Below are positions 56,792 through 64,000 of a stretch of DNA of 64,000 bases, piece after piece. The DNA is from Lacticigenium naphthae DSM 19658 (GTDB lineage: Bacteria > Bacillota > Bacilli > Lactobacillales > Carnobacteriaceae_A), in contig NZ_AUEG01000005.1 of NCBI RefSeq assembly GCF_000425865.1, positions 35,273-99,272 on the forward strand, in the 5' to 3' direction. Every line of letters starts with the position of its first letter. The first letter of the stretch is position 1. The position numbers and the translations under genes were made by a program. Under the pieces are notes generated by a model, which saw nothing but the letters and a program-made list of their open reading frames with translations, did no database searches and was not told the origin of the DNA.

Positions 56792-58285
56792 TTATAAAGA
56801 ATCCATAAAATGCTTTGCACTTGCTTGTCCCTGCTTATTATTTAATTTAGCATTGTTATTTCCAAATTGTGTTTGAAAAATCCAATTCCCTAACAAATAA
56901 ACCCGGTCCATTTGTCCGAATCTTTTTGATAAGACCTGGCAACTTGGCCAACTCACTTGAATATCTTCGATACCATCTTGAATGATTATTTCTCTTTTAT
57001 ATAAATTCTTGATTAAATCGTCTTGATTACCAGCGGATACTAATTTCTTTTCAAATCCAGCAGCATTTATCAACACATCTGCTGGATACATTTCCATTTT
57101 GTCGGTAACTATTTTGAAACTATCTTGATTGCTAGTAATTGAGTCTAATCCCTTAATAATTCGAGCTTGCCCTTGCTCCATCTTATCTAAAATAAATTGG
57201 ATTCGGTTTTCTGGCATTTGACTACGGAAATGTTCAAATGTTTTTTTTTCTTTCTCCCAAAAAGCTTTTCGCTCCAACGGGTTTAATGCCATATTCAACT
57301 CAGGTAACAATGGGGTTAGCTGACCTAAATAACGTTGCAACCTAGCTAACTCCGGATCATTTTCTTTTAAAGATTTTTCGACTTGAAAAACAGAGCCTTT
57401 GCCATACAAATCAATTAGCCGTATCCAGTTGACACTATTTGCTTTTAAATCAGAAAATAGTTGCTTTTTTATTACTTTTAGTGGTATTTGCCCATTGTAT
57501 GTCTTTTTTTGATCGGCTAACCATTTTTCAGAAATAGTTAACTGAATGTTTCCTTCGTACCGTTTGCTTTTTACAGTTGTAAATGGATGCTGACGAATAT
57601 AAAACGTAACCGGATGAACCCATTTGTAATTTTTTAGCAAGAAATACATTGTATCTAATCCTGTTAATCCACTTCCAATAATCCCAATGCGTTTAGTATC
57701 ATCTATCTGTCCTAATTTTTTTTCGATTGGATAAGGATCATGGATATAATTTTTATGTCCGCTTAACTGATAATGGTCTGCATAAGGAGCATGTCCAAAA
57801 GCGAAGAACACCGCATCATACGCATCTGACCACTTGTCTTGTTCATCTTGAATGACATATTGAAGGGGTTTATCTAATTCATTCCAAGCTGCATTATGTT
57901 CCCTGTTCAAGGGCATCATATCGATAGCTTTAGTTTGAAAATGATTTATCCGTTCGTCACTTAAAAAAGGTTTTAATCGGTCAACTAAATACTGCCCAAA
58001 GATTGACCGGGAGACAAAATCACTTGCACAAAAATTTCTTTCTGGATAGTTTTCTTGTAACCAATCTAGAAAGTCATCTTGCTTTGACGTGTGTAAACTC
58101 AAATCTTGTGCATATGAGTTCATTTGTACATCTTTATGATCCGATTGATAAGGAAATCCATGTCCTAATTTTTCATTTGGTTCATAAATATCGATTTTAG
58201 TAATTCTTTCTGTACTTTGATGGTTGATCAATTCTTTTAAAATACCCGACCCCGCGACACCAAGACCAATAATAGCAACTTTCAT
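56792..58285 (-). CDS. FAD/NAD(P)-binding oxidoreductase (NAD_binding_9 type)
   Basis: The 497-residue protein starts with a Rossmann motif GLGVAGSG (7-14) and has FPYQSDHKDVQMNSYAQDLSLH and a second dinucleotide site IGIIGSGLTGLDTMYFLL (about 198-215). This is the layout of the HI0933/NAD_binding_9 oxidoreductases related to YdhS, whose role is not defined. The C-terminal part ends DRVYLLGNWIFQTQFGNNNAK. It is monocistronic with its own terminator, beside tRNA-Arg. Confidence 0.75.
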   Translation of the reverse strand: MKVAIIGLGVAGSGILKELINHQSTERITKIDIYEPNEKLGHGFPYQSDHKDVQMNSYAQDLSLHTSKQDDFLDWLQENYPERNFCASDFVSRSIFGQYLVDRLKPFLSDERINHFQTKAIDMMPLNREHNAAWNELDKPLQYVIQDEQDKWSDAYDAVFFAFGHAPYADHYQLSGHKNYIHDPYPIEKKLGQIDDTKRIGIIGSGLTGLDTMYFLLKNYKWVHPVTFYIRQHPFTTVKSKRYEGNIQLTISEKWLADQKKTYNGQIPLKVIKKQLFSDLKANSVNWIRLIDLYGKGSVFQVEKSLKENDPELARLQRYLGQLTPLLPELNMALNPLERKAFWEKEKKTFEHFRSQMPENRIQFILDKMEQGQARIIKGLDSITSNQDSFKIVTDKMEMYPADVLINAAGFEKKLVSAGNQDDLIKNLYKREIIIQDGIEDIQVSWPSCQVLSKRFGQMDRVYLLGNWIFQTQFGNNNAKLNNKQGQASAKHFMDSL

Positions 58286-58389
58286 ATATAAAGATCACCT
58301 CTAACTATCCTTCGAATTTTTTTTAAGCAAGAAAAATAGCTGTATTTTCTACTTATGAAATCTTTTTTCTTTTTAAAAATCACATATAA

Positions 58390-58420
58390 AAAAGCAGGAA
58401 GAGTATTTCTCTTCCTGCTT
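58390..58420 (-). terminator. Terminator after tRNA-Arg
   Basis: AGCAGGAAGAG and its complement flank a 5-base loop and run into TTTTTT on the minus strand, 7 bases after the tRNA. Confidence 0.88.
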
Positions 58421-58426
58421 AACATA

Positions 58427-58498
58427 TGCCCCCTGAGGGAATCGAACCCCCATCTTAAGAACCGGAATCTTATGTGATATCCATTACACTAAGGGGAC
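58427..58498 (-). tRNA. tRNA-Arg (anticodon CCG)
   Basis: A 72-base cloverleaf has acceptor GTCCCCT pairing with AGGGGGC and discriminator A. The anticodon stem TAAGA/TCTTA encloses the loop TTCCGGT (anticodon CCG), and the T-loop is GGTTCGATTCC. CCA is not encoded. It reads the CGG codon, rare in AT-rich genomes. Confidence 0.92.
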
Positions 58499-58557
58499 AG
58501 TATTTCCCAACTCAGCTAATTCTACTTGATTTTCTTTAAAAAAACAAGTCTCCTTTT

Positions 58558-59520
58558 TCAGGTTGCTTTGGATAAGGGGTCGTTGCTCTCGTGTGCTTGT
58601 TTCAGCTGCTCGGTCATTTGATTCAATTTTCTGAGACGATGATTGATACCTGATTTACTTATGGCTCCACTTGGGACCAATTCACCTAATTCTTTTAATG
58701 ATATATCAGGATACTTTACCCGTAGGATAGCGATCTCTTTTAATTTTTCAGGTAATGAATCTAGTCCTAAATTTTTATCTATAAAGTGAATATTTTCAAT
58801 TTGACGGGTGGCCGCATCGATCGTTTTATTTAAATTGGCATTTTCACAGTTGACTAGTCGATTAACAGAATTACGCATATCTCGAACAATACGGACATCT
58901 TCAAATTTCAACATACTTCCGGTAGCTCCAATTAAAGCCAAAAAATCAGCTATCTTTTCAGATTCTTTCAAATAAGTGATATAACCGCTTCTTCTTTCCA
59001 ACATCCGGGCATTCATATTAAAAGCATTCAGCATACTGCAAACATCTTCATTATGTTCTTCATAACTAGAATAGATTTCTAAATGGTAACGACTTGTCTC
59101 TGGACTATTCACAGAACCCCCCGCAAGAAATGCACCTCTCAAGTACGATTTCATTTTTTGCCTATTTCCACGAATTTCAGAGGGGATTCGACCGTGATAA
59201 AGCATGCCGTCCATTATCCCTAATTGCGATAGTACTTTTGTAGTCCCATGTTTTAAACGAACTATATAAACATTGTTCTTTTTTAATTTCATTTTTTTTC
59301 GTACAAGGAGTTCACTTTCTACTTGAAAGTTATCTTTCAATAGTACATACATTCTTCTTGCTATGGCAGCATTTTCCGTTTGAACGTTCAATACGAATTG
59401 CTGGTTGAGCAAATGAATGGAACCATTCATCCGAATCAGAGCCGCTAGTTCAGCTTTAGCATGTTCAGGATGAACTTCCAATTGCGTCAATTCTTTTTTT
59501 ACTTCAGCAGCGTACGACAT
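58558..59520 (-). CDS. whiA: WhiA sporulation/cell-division regulator
   Basis: The 320-residue protein has the WhiA start [16 protein letters not shown]. Its N-terminal LAGLIDADG-like homing-endonuclease fold includes [15 protein letters not shown], and the C-terminal helix-turn-helix includes [28 protein letters not shown]. It affects cell division and chromosome segregation in Firmicutes. It is third in the rapZ-yvcK-whiA operon, 27 bases after yvcK. Confidence 0.95.
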   Translation of the reverse strand: MSYAAEVKKELTQLEVHPEHAKAELAALIRMNGSIHLLNQQFVLNVQTENAAIARRMYVLLKDNFQVESELLVRKKMKLKKNNVYIVRLKHGTTKVLSQLGIMDGMLYHGRIPSEIRGNRQKMKSYLRGAFLAGGSVNSPETSRYHLEIYSSYEEHNEDVCSMLNAFNMNARMLERRSGYITYLKESEKIADFLALIGATGSMLKFEDVRIVRDMRNSVNRLVNCENANLNKTIDAATRQIENIHFIDKNLGLDSLPEKLKEIAILRVKYPDISLKELGELVPSGAISKSGINHRLRKLNQMTEQLKQAHESNDPLSKAT

Positions 59521-59547
59521 TTCTTTTCTCCTTTCTATGGAATTTGT

Positions 59548-60573
59548 TTAGGGCAGCTTTTCTTGTTTGTTCTTAGGGTTTCGCTGAATATGAAATGCCT
59601 GTTGATAAAGCTCTTCTGCTACTTTTTCTCCGTTATGGTAAACACCATTGCTCCTGAATTCCAAAAAGTCATCTGAAATGATCTGAGCCGTTTCTTCTGT
59701 TAAGGCTTTAAAATCATGTTCAACTTGCACTAAGTAATCCGTTAGGTGACTTTGGTTAGTATACTCTACAGGGACCATACCAATATTAGCTAAAGTGACA
59801 TCTATAAATTTTTTCCCTAAATGTTTGTGCAATACTTGCACATGATTGGCATCTGTAAAGTTTTCTGTTTCACCTAATTGAGTCATGATATTTGAAATAT
59901 AAACAACCGTGGCGGAAGTTTCACATACCGCTTTTCCTATTTCAGGAATCATTAAATTAGGTAAAATACTTGTATATAGACTCCCTGGACCTAAAACGAC
60001 CATATCCGCATTTAGTATGGAAGAAACAACTTTTCTTCCAGCTTTTACTTCCTTTTTATCTGTCGAAGAAGTTACATAGACGCGTTCGATCTGTTTACCC
60101 GCTTTGGGGATTTGCGATTCTCCTGAAACAATAGAACCATCTTCGTATACTGCATGCAAATTTAGTGGCTCTTCAGCAGCAGGATACACTTGTCCTTTAA
60201 TCATCATCATTCTACTTAATATTTGAATGGCTTCATAAATATTTCCACGCATTTCTGCCATAGCAGATATAATAATATTACCTAAAGGATGGCCCGCAAA
60301 ATTTTTATCTTTTTTATCAAATCGATATTGAAATACTTCTTTTTGAGCATTCGGCATATCAGATAAGGCCGTTAAAACATTACGAATATCTCCCGGAGGA
60401 ACAGCGTTAAAGTATTCTCTTAACGAGCCGCTGCTCCCTCCATCATCCGCAACGGTCACAATTGCTGTAACATCGGCGTTTTTCTCTTTTAAACTTTTCA
60501 AAACAACAGGTAACCCTGTTCCTCCGCCGATGACAACGATTTTTGGCCGTTTTTTCTTTGAATTATTCATCAT
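59548..60573 (-). CDS. yvcK: Gluconeogenesis factor YvcK (CofD/UPF0052 family)
   Basis: The 341-residue protein has the nucleotide-binding start [16 protein letters not shown], the family [13 protein letters not shown] and PPGDIRNVL segments (near 42-65), and [14 protein letters not shown] near 205. YvcK binds UDP-sugars and influences cell-wall synthesis and growth on gluconeogenic carbon. It overlaps rapZ by 4 bases (ATGA) and precedes whiA. Confidence 0.95.
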   Translation of the reverse strand: MMNNSKKKRPKIVVIGGGTGLPVVLKSLKEKNADVTAIVTVADDGGSSGSLREYFNAVPPGDIRNVLTALSDMPNAQKEVFQYRFDKKDKNFAGHPLGNIIISAMAEMRGNIYEAIQILSRMMMIKGQVYPAAEEPLNLHAVYEDGSIVSGESQIPKAGKQIERVYVTSSTDKKEVKAGRKVVSSILNADMVVLGPGSLYTSILPNLMIPEIGKAVCETSATVVYISNIMTQLGETENFTDANHVQVLHKHLGKKFIDVTLANIGMVPVEYTNQSHLTDYLVQVEHDFKALTEETAQIISDDFLEFRSNGVYHNGEKVAEELYQQAFHIQRNPKNKQEKLP

Positions 60574-61457
60574 GATCGATTCACTGACTCCTTTGCTTTC
60601 CCTTTATCACGATGGGTGATATTAACAGGATAGCCATCTGCTTCTAACTGTTTTCCCATTCGTTCAATCAATGCTACTGAGCGATGTCTTCCTCCAGTAC
60701 AACCTATAGCAATAGTGACGTTGTTTTTGCCTTCTCGCTTGTAGCCCGGCAAACAATAATCGATCAAGTCTATAAATTTACGGTAGAAAATCTCAGTCTC
60801 CGGTTGTTGCATAACAAAATCATAGACTGGTTGATCCAGCCCTGTTTGTGGACGTAATTCATCAATATAATGCGGATTAGGTAAGAAACGCACATCCATA
60901 ACGATGTCTGCATCTATTGGCAAACTATACTTAAATCCAAATGAAATAAGTTCCACTCGAAACATCGTTGTATTCACTGTTCTGAATTCTTTTATAATTT
61001 TTTCGCGTAATTCTCTCGGTGTCAGTTCAGTAGTGTCAATAACAATTTGAGCACGTCCTTTGATGCCCTCAAGCAATTTACGTTCTTTTCTTATTCCTTC
61101 AATTACACGATCACTCTGAGCTAAAGGATGAGACCGTCTCGTTTCCTTGTAACGAGATACTAATTCTTCATCGGTCGCTTCCAAATAAAGAATTTTAGTA
61201 GTAATAAAAGATGTATTGTCCAAAGCTTCGATTGAGGACTTAATTTCTTCAAAGAAATCTCGTGTACGAAGATCCATAACTAAAGCAATTTTTGTCATCT
61301 TACCGGTTTCTCGAACTAATTCCCAGAATTTTGGTAATAAATTAGGCGGCATATTGTCTACACAATAATACCCCATGTCTTCAAAACTTTGCATGGCGAC
61401 AGTTTTCCCTGCTCCACTCATGCCCGTAATAATAACTAGCTGTAAACTTTGTACCAT
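60570..61457 (-). CDS. rapZ: RapZ/YvcJ nucleotide-binding protein
   Basis: The 295-residue protein has a Walker A motif GMSGAGKT (12-19), VMDLRTRD and the C-terminal conserved [16 protein letters not shown] (near 255-270). In Gram-positives the protein (YvcJ) hydrolyses GTP or ATP and affects competence and carbon use. The RNA-adaptor role is known only for E. coli. It is the first gene of the rapZ-yvcK-whiA operon. Confidence 0.95.
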   Translation of the reverse strand: MVQSLQLVIITGMSGAGKTVAMQSFEDMGYYCVDNMPPNLLPKFWELVRETGKMTKIALVMDLRTRDFFEEIKSSIEALDNTSFITTKILYLEATDEELVSRYKETRRSHPLAQSDRVIEGIRKERKLLEGIKGRAQIVIDTTELTPRELREKIIKEFRTVNTTMFRVELISFGFKYSLPIDADIVMDVRFLPNPHYIDELRPQTGLDQPVYDFVMQQPETEIFYRKFIDLIDYCLPGYKREGKNNVTIAIGCTGGRHRSVALIERMGKQLEADGYPVNITHRDKGKAKESVNRS

Positions 61458-61689
61458 GATAAGGTCCTCATTTCTATATAAACGCTCTTATGATTTTATT
61501 AATTATAACACTCCGGGCGTGTCATTGTATACCCTAATCTCAAACGTTTTTCGCGATACGAATTGAACTTTTTATAATCAAAGATTGCTGCTATTTTCCA
61601 CTTCAACAAAACCCAAAGTGAAAAACCTGTTTTCAGAGTCCTAAACAAAATTTCTTTGTTTTTATTAACTAAAAATACTCTAAACAAGA

Positions 61690-61715
61690 AAGAGAAGTAT
61701 ATTCAATACTTCTCT
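61690..61715 (-). terminator. Terminator after the phospho-sugar mutase
   Basis: AGAGAAGTAT and its complement surround a 5-base loop 27 bases after the stop. The T-run is short. Confidence 0.6.
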
Positions 61716-61741
61716 TCCCCATCTAAAGTATTTATTTGAAA

Positions 61742-63472
61742 TTATTTAGGTACTATTTCTTGTATATCCTTTTCAAATAACCGGATTTTTTCGGTTATTT
61801 CTAGAGCGGATGCAGCATATGCTCCAATATAAAACTTGATTTTGGGTTCTGTTCCCGAAGGACGAATCGCTATCCAACTATTATCCGACAAGAAATATTT
61901 CAAGACGTTTGCTGGTGGCATGTCAATTGCAGTTTCCTGACCCGTAACCTTTGATTTATGGGTTTGCGCTTGATAATCTTCCACCGTAGCTATTTTCACT
62001 CCGCCAAACGCTTGTGGTGTATTCTCTCTCAGTTCACGCATCAGTGAATCAATTTGCTTGGCTCCATCCATTCCCGCCATTGTGACTGAAATTGTTTTCT
62101 CCACAAAGTGACCATGTTCTTGATATAAATCTTGCAGAACATCGAAGCATGACTCTCCTAGTTCTTTGTAATAAGCAGCCATTTCAGATACAAGAACCAA
62201 CGCTTGCATCGCATCTTTGTCTCTCACAAACGGTTTGATCAAATAGCCGTAACTTTCTTCAAATCCAAAAATGAAATCATTCGTGGGATCTGTTTCATAC
62301 TCTTTAATTTTTTCAGCAATAAATTTAAAGCCGGTCAGAACATTTACCATTCGAGCTCCATGTTTTTCGGCGATTGCTGTTGGCAATTCGCTTGAAACAA
62401 TAGACTTGACCACACGAGCATTTTTTGGCACCATTTTCTCTTTATCTAATGCAGTTAGGATATAATTTAAGAGCAAACTAGCAATTTGATTTCCATTTAA
62501 TACTTCGTAGTGACCTTTAGCTGTCCGCACAGCTAATCCTAAACGATCCGCATCTGGATCGGTAGCAATGAGGATATCTGCATCGATTTCTTTCCCTAAT
62601 CGGATAGCATATTCAAAAGCTTGAGGATCTTCTGGATTAGGAGATTTCACTGTGGAAAAATCAGCATCCGGTTCAGCTTGTTCGGGGACTAAATAAACTT
62701 GATTAAATCCCGCGTTTTTCAAAGCACGCTCACCAATCATTTTTCCTGTTCCATGAAGAGGAGTGAACACAATTTTCAACTCGTCTTGCATGCGCGAAAT
62801 TAGTTCTGAATCGATTGTGACTGTTCTCATTTCTTCTAAATAGGCTTGGTCCACATCTTCTCCAATGATTTCTAATAAGCCTTTTTCTTTCAATTCAGTT
62901 TCCGAGTCGACCCCAACAGTTAACGGATTATCTATTTTGCGGACAAAATCGGTCAACGCTTCAGCTTCTTTTGGAGGCATTTGACCCCCGTCTTCCCCGT
63001 AAACCTTGTATCCATTGTATTCAGGCGGATTGTGGCTGGCTGTAATCATAATTCCAGCAGCAGCATTCAAGTGACGAACTGCGAAAGACAATTCAGGTGT
63101 TGGCCTCAAACTTTCAAAAACATATGCTTTAATTCCATGATGGCCTAGGGTTTTAGCCGCTTCCATTGAAAATTCGGGTGATTGATGACGACAGTCATAG
63201 GCAATCGCCACTCCCTTTTGTTTAGCATCCTCGTTTAGGCTATCAATAAATAGAGCGAGTCCTTCCGTTGCTTGTCGAATAGTATAAATGTTCATTCGAT
63301 TGATTCCCGCACCAAGAACTCCACGCATACCGGCTGTGCCAAATTCCAGAGGAGCATAAAAAGCATCTTCTAAAGATTGTTTGTCATTTTCATGATTTCT
63401 TAAATCTTTTTTAAGAGCTTCATCTAGTCCCTCAAAATTTCTCCATTCTGTATATGTTTTTTCCCAATCCAT
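61742..63472 (-). CDS. pgcA: Phosphoglucomutase/phosphomannomutase (PgcA-like)
   Basis: The 576-residue alpha-D-phosphohexomutase has the phosphoserine loop TASHNPPEYNGYKVYG (near 142-157), the Mg2+ loop ATDPDADRLG (near 304-313), the sugar-specificity FGFEESYGYL and the phosphate-binding RPSGTEPKIKFY near the end. The length matches the PgcA type of Firmicutes. It supplies glucose-1-phosphate for wall polymers and lipid-anchor synthesis. The gene is monocistronic, upstream of rapZ. Confidence 0.93.
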   Translation of the reverse strand: MDWEKTYTEWRNFEGLDEALKKDLRNHENDKQSLEDAFYAPLEFGTAGMRGVLGAGINRMNIYTIRQATEGLALFIDSLNEDAKQKGVAIAYDCRHQSPEFSMEAAKTLGHHGIKAYVFESLRPTPELSFAVRHLNAAAGIMITASHNPPEYNGYKVYGEDGGQMPPKEAEALTDFVRKIDNPLTVGVDSETELKEKGLLEIIGEDVDQAYLEEMRTVTIDSELISRMQDELKIVFTPLHGTGKMIGERALKNAGFNQVYLVPEQAEPDADFSTVKSPNPEDPQAFEYAIRLGKEIDADILIATDPDADRLGLAVRTAKGHYEVLNGNQIASLLLNYILTALDKEKMVPKNARVVKSIVSSELPTAIAEKHGARMVNVLTGFKFIAEKIKEYETDPTNDFIFGFEESYGYLIKPFVRDKDAMQALVLVSEMAAYYKELGESCFDVLQDLYQEHGHFVEKTISVTMAGMDGAKQIDSLMRELRENTPQAFGGVKIATVEDYQAQTHKSKVTGQETAIDMPPANVLKYFLSDNSWIAIRPSGTEPKIKFYIGAYAASALEITEKIRLFEKDIQEIVPK

Positions 63473-63645
63473 TTAATCATCTCCCACTCACTTTAATAAT
63501 GATCATAGTTTACTTGTATAATTTGAGTATACCATTTTTATAGCGGTTTATCATGCTAAACGCTAAGCACTCTAGAAAAACAATGAAGGCCTAAGAGTTA
63601 CAGTATACCCACGTGAACGGTGTTCAAATAAAACATTGGAATATA

Positions 63646-64000
63646 ATCGAGTAGGAGGTAAATAATTAATTTATTTACCGTCCTCTCACACCACCGTACG
63701 TACGGTTCCGTATACGGCGGTTCAATATCTTAAGTAAGCAGACTCTGCCAGGTTACGTAGTGAAACTACGTTCCACCGGTAGAGTCTTTTCGTTGTAAGC
63801 ACCCAATGAACCTCAGGTGTTTTTGACAGTCTCCAGTATTTCTTTCTGGAGTAGCCAATACGCTTAGCACTGTCCATATCTAGACCTAAGCGCATTAATC
63901 TGCTAATCTTAGTACGTGGATTTTTCCATCTCTTTAAAATTAGTTGCCTGATTCGGTGATGGAGCCATTGCTCCACTTTCGTTACGAAGGTTTTGATGAA
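63646..64000 (-). mobile_element. Group II intron, 3' part (runs off the window edge)
   Basis: On the minus strand the maturase C-terminus is followed directly by a domain V-like hairpin at 63723-63681 (GAACCGCCGTATACGGAACC, then CGTACGTACGGTGG). A domain VI-like stem follows (GGTAAATAA and TTATTTACC), with a 3' end near CTACTCGAT at 63646. The rest of the intron lies beyond 64000. The exact 3' boundary and class are inferred. Confidence 0.8.
63722..64000 (-). CDS. Group II intron reverse transcriptase/maturase, C-terminal fragment (partial)
   Basis: The open frame enters from the right edge and ends at 63722. It encodes the thumb/maturase and C-terminal region: WLHHRIRQLILKRWKNPRT, KISRLMRLGLDMDSAKRIGY, RKKYWRLSKTPEVHWVLTTK and RLYRWNVVSLRNL. 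This pattern, with RKGYW-like and ALT-like motifs, is characteristic of intron-encoded maturases. The stop codon overlaps the start of domain V. Only about 92 residues are visible; the polymerase domain is outside the window. Confidence 0.85.
   Translation of the reverse strand, partial: FIKTFVTKVEQWLHHRIRQLILKRWKNPRTKISRLMRLGLDMDSAKRIGYSRKKYWRLSKTPEVHWVLTTKRLYRWNVVSLRNLAESAYLRY

Overview
The window looks like chromosomal DNA from a low-G+C Gram-positive lactic acid bacterium, most likely Carnobacteriaceae or a close Lactobacillales relative (inference). The signs are AT-rich sequence with strong AGGAGG ribosome sites, a cggR-gap-pgk-tpi-gpmI-eno glycolytic operon, secG-est-rnr-smpB next to ssrA, rapZ-yvcK-whiA, a CtsR-type box on clpP, and a bacterial V/A-type ATPase operon. 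Nearly all housekeeping genes are on the minus strand.

Layout: 0.1-6.2 kb holds a cation P-type ATPase split by an in-frame stop, a BrkB/YihY membrane protein, a DUF2969-like protein and a Na/Pi cotransporter. 6.4-12.5 kb holds an ornithine-carbamoyltransferase-like gene with altered substrate motifs, then a ROK regulator/PTS EIIC/DUF3188/DUF3284/MupG operon, probably for cell-wall disaccharide salvage. 12.7-17 kb holds a prenyltransferase, a type II NADH dehydrogenase with a membrane tail, and a polyprenyl diphosphate synthase. These match the demethylmenaquinone and Ndh2 part of the flavin-based extracellular electron transfer system. 17-25.6 kb is a nine-gene V/A-ATPase operon, followed by a YdjM-like membrane protein.

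The most interesting region is 26.86-38.73 kb, an island of about 11.9 kb inserted at the 3' end of ssrA (tmRNA). It has 14-bp att repeats, integrase arm-site repeats at both ends, a tyrosine integrase, and divergent Stl-like and Cro-like regulators sharing a repeated operator. It also has an excisionase-like protein, a primase plus SF3 helicase pair, an iteron-flanked AT-rich origin just after the helicase gene, and an HNH nuclease with a small-terminase-like protein. It has no large terminase, portal, capsid or tail genes. This is the architecture of a phage-inducible chromosomal island (PICI, a phage satellite). The island also appears to bring a replacement transcription terminator for ssrA.

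From 38.7 kb on the window is housekeeping: ssrA, a sirtuin, a HAD hydrolase, a histidine phosphatase, smpB, rnr, a carboxylesterase, secG, the glycolytic operon with a candidate CggR operator, a DsbA-like gene with an in-frame stop, clpP, two flavoproteins, tRNA-Arg(CCG), whiA-yvcK-rapZ and a phosphoglucomutase. The right edge cuts a group II intron, leaving the maturase C-terminus and domains V/VI. Three otherwise well-preserved ORFs carry an in-frame TAA one substitution away from AAA, and a fourth ORF pair in the island is joined across an in-frame TAG. These are either real pseudogenes or base-call errors.
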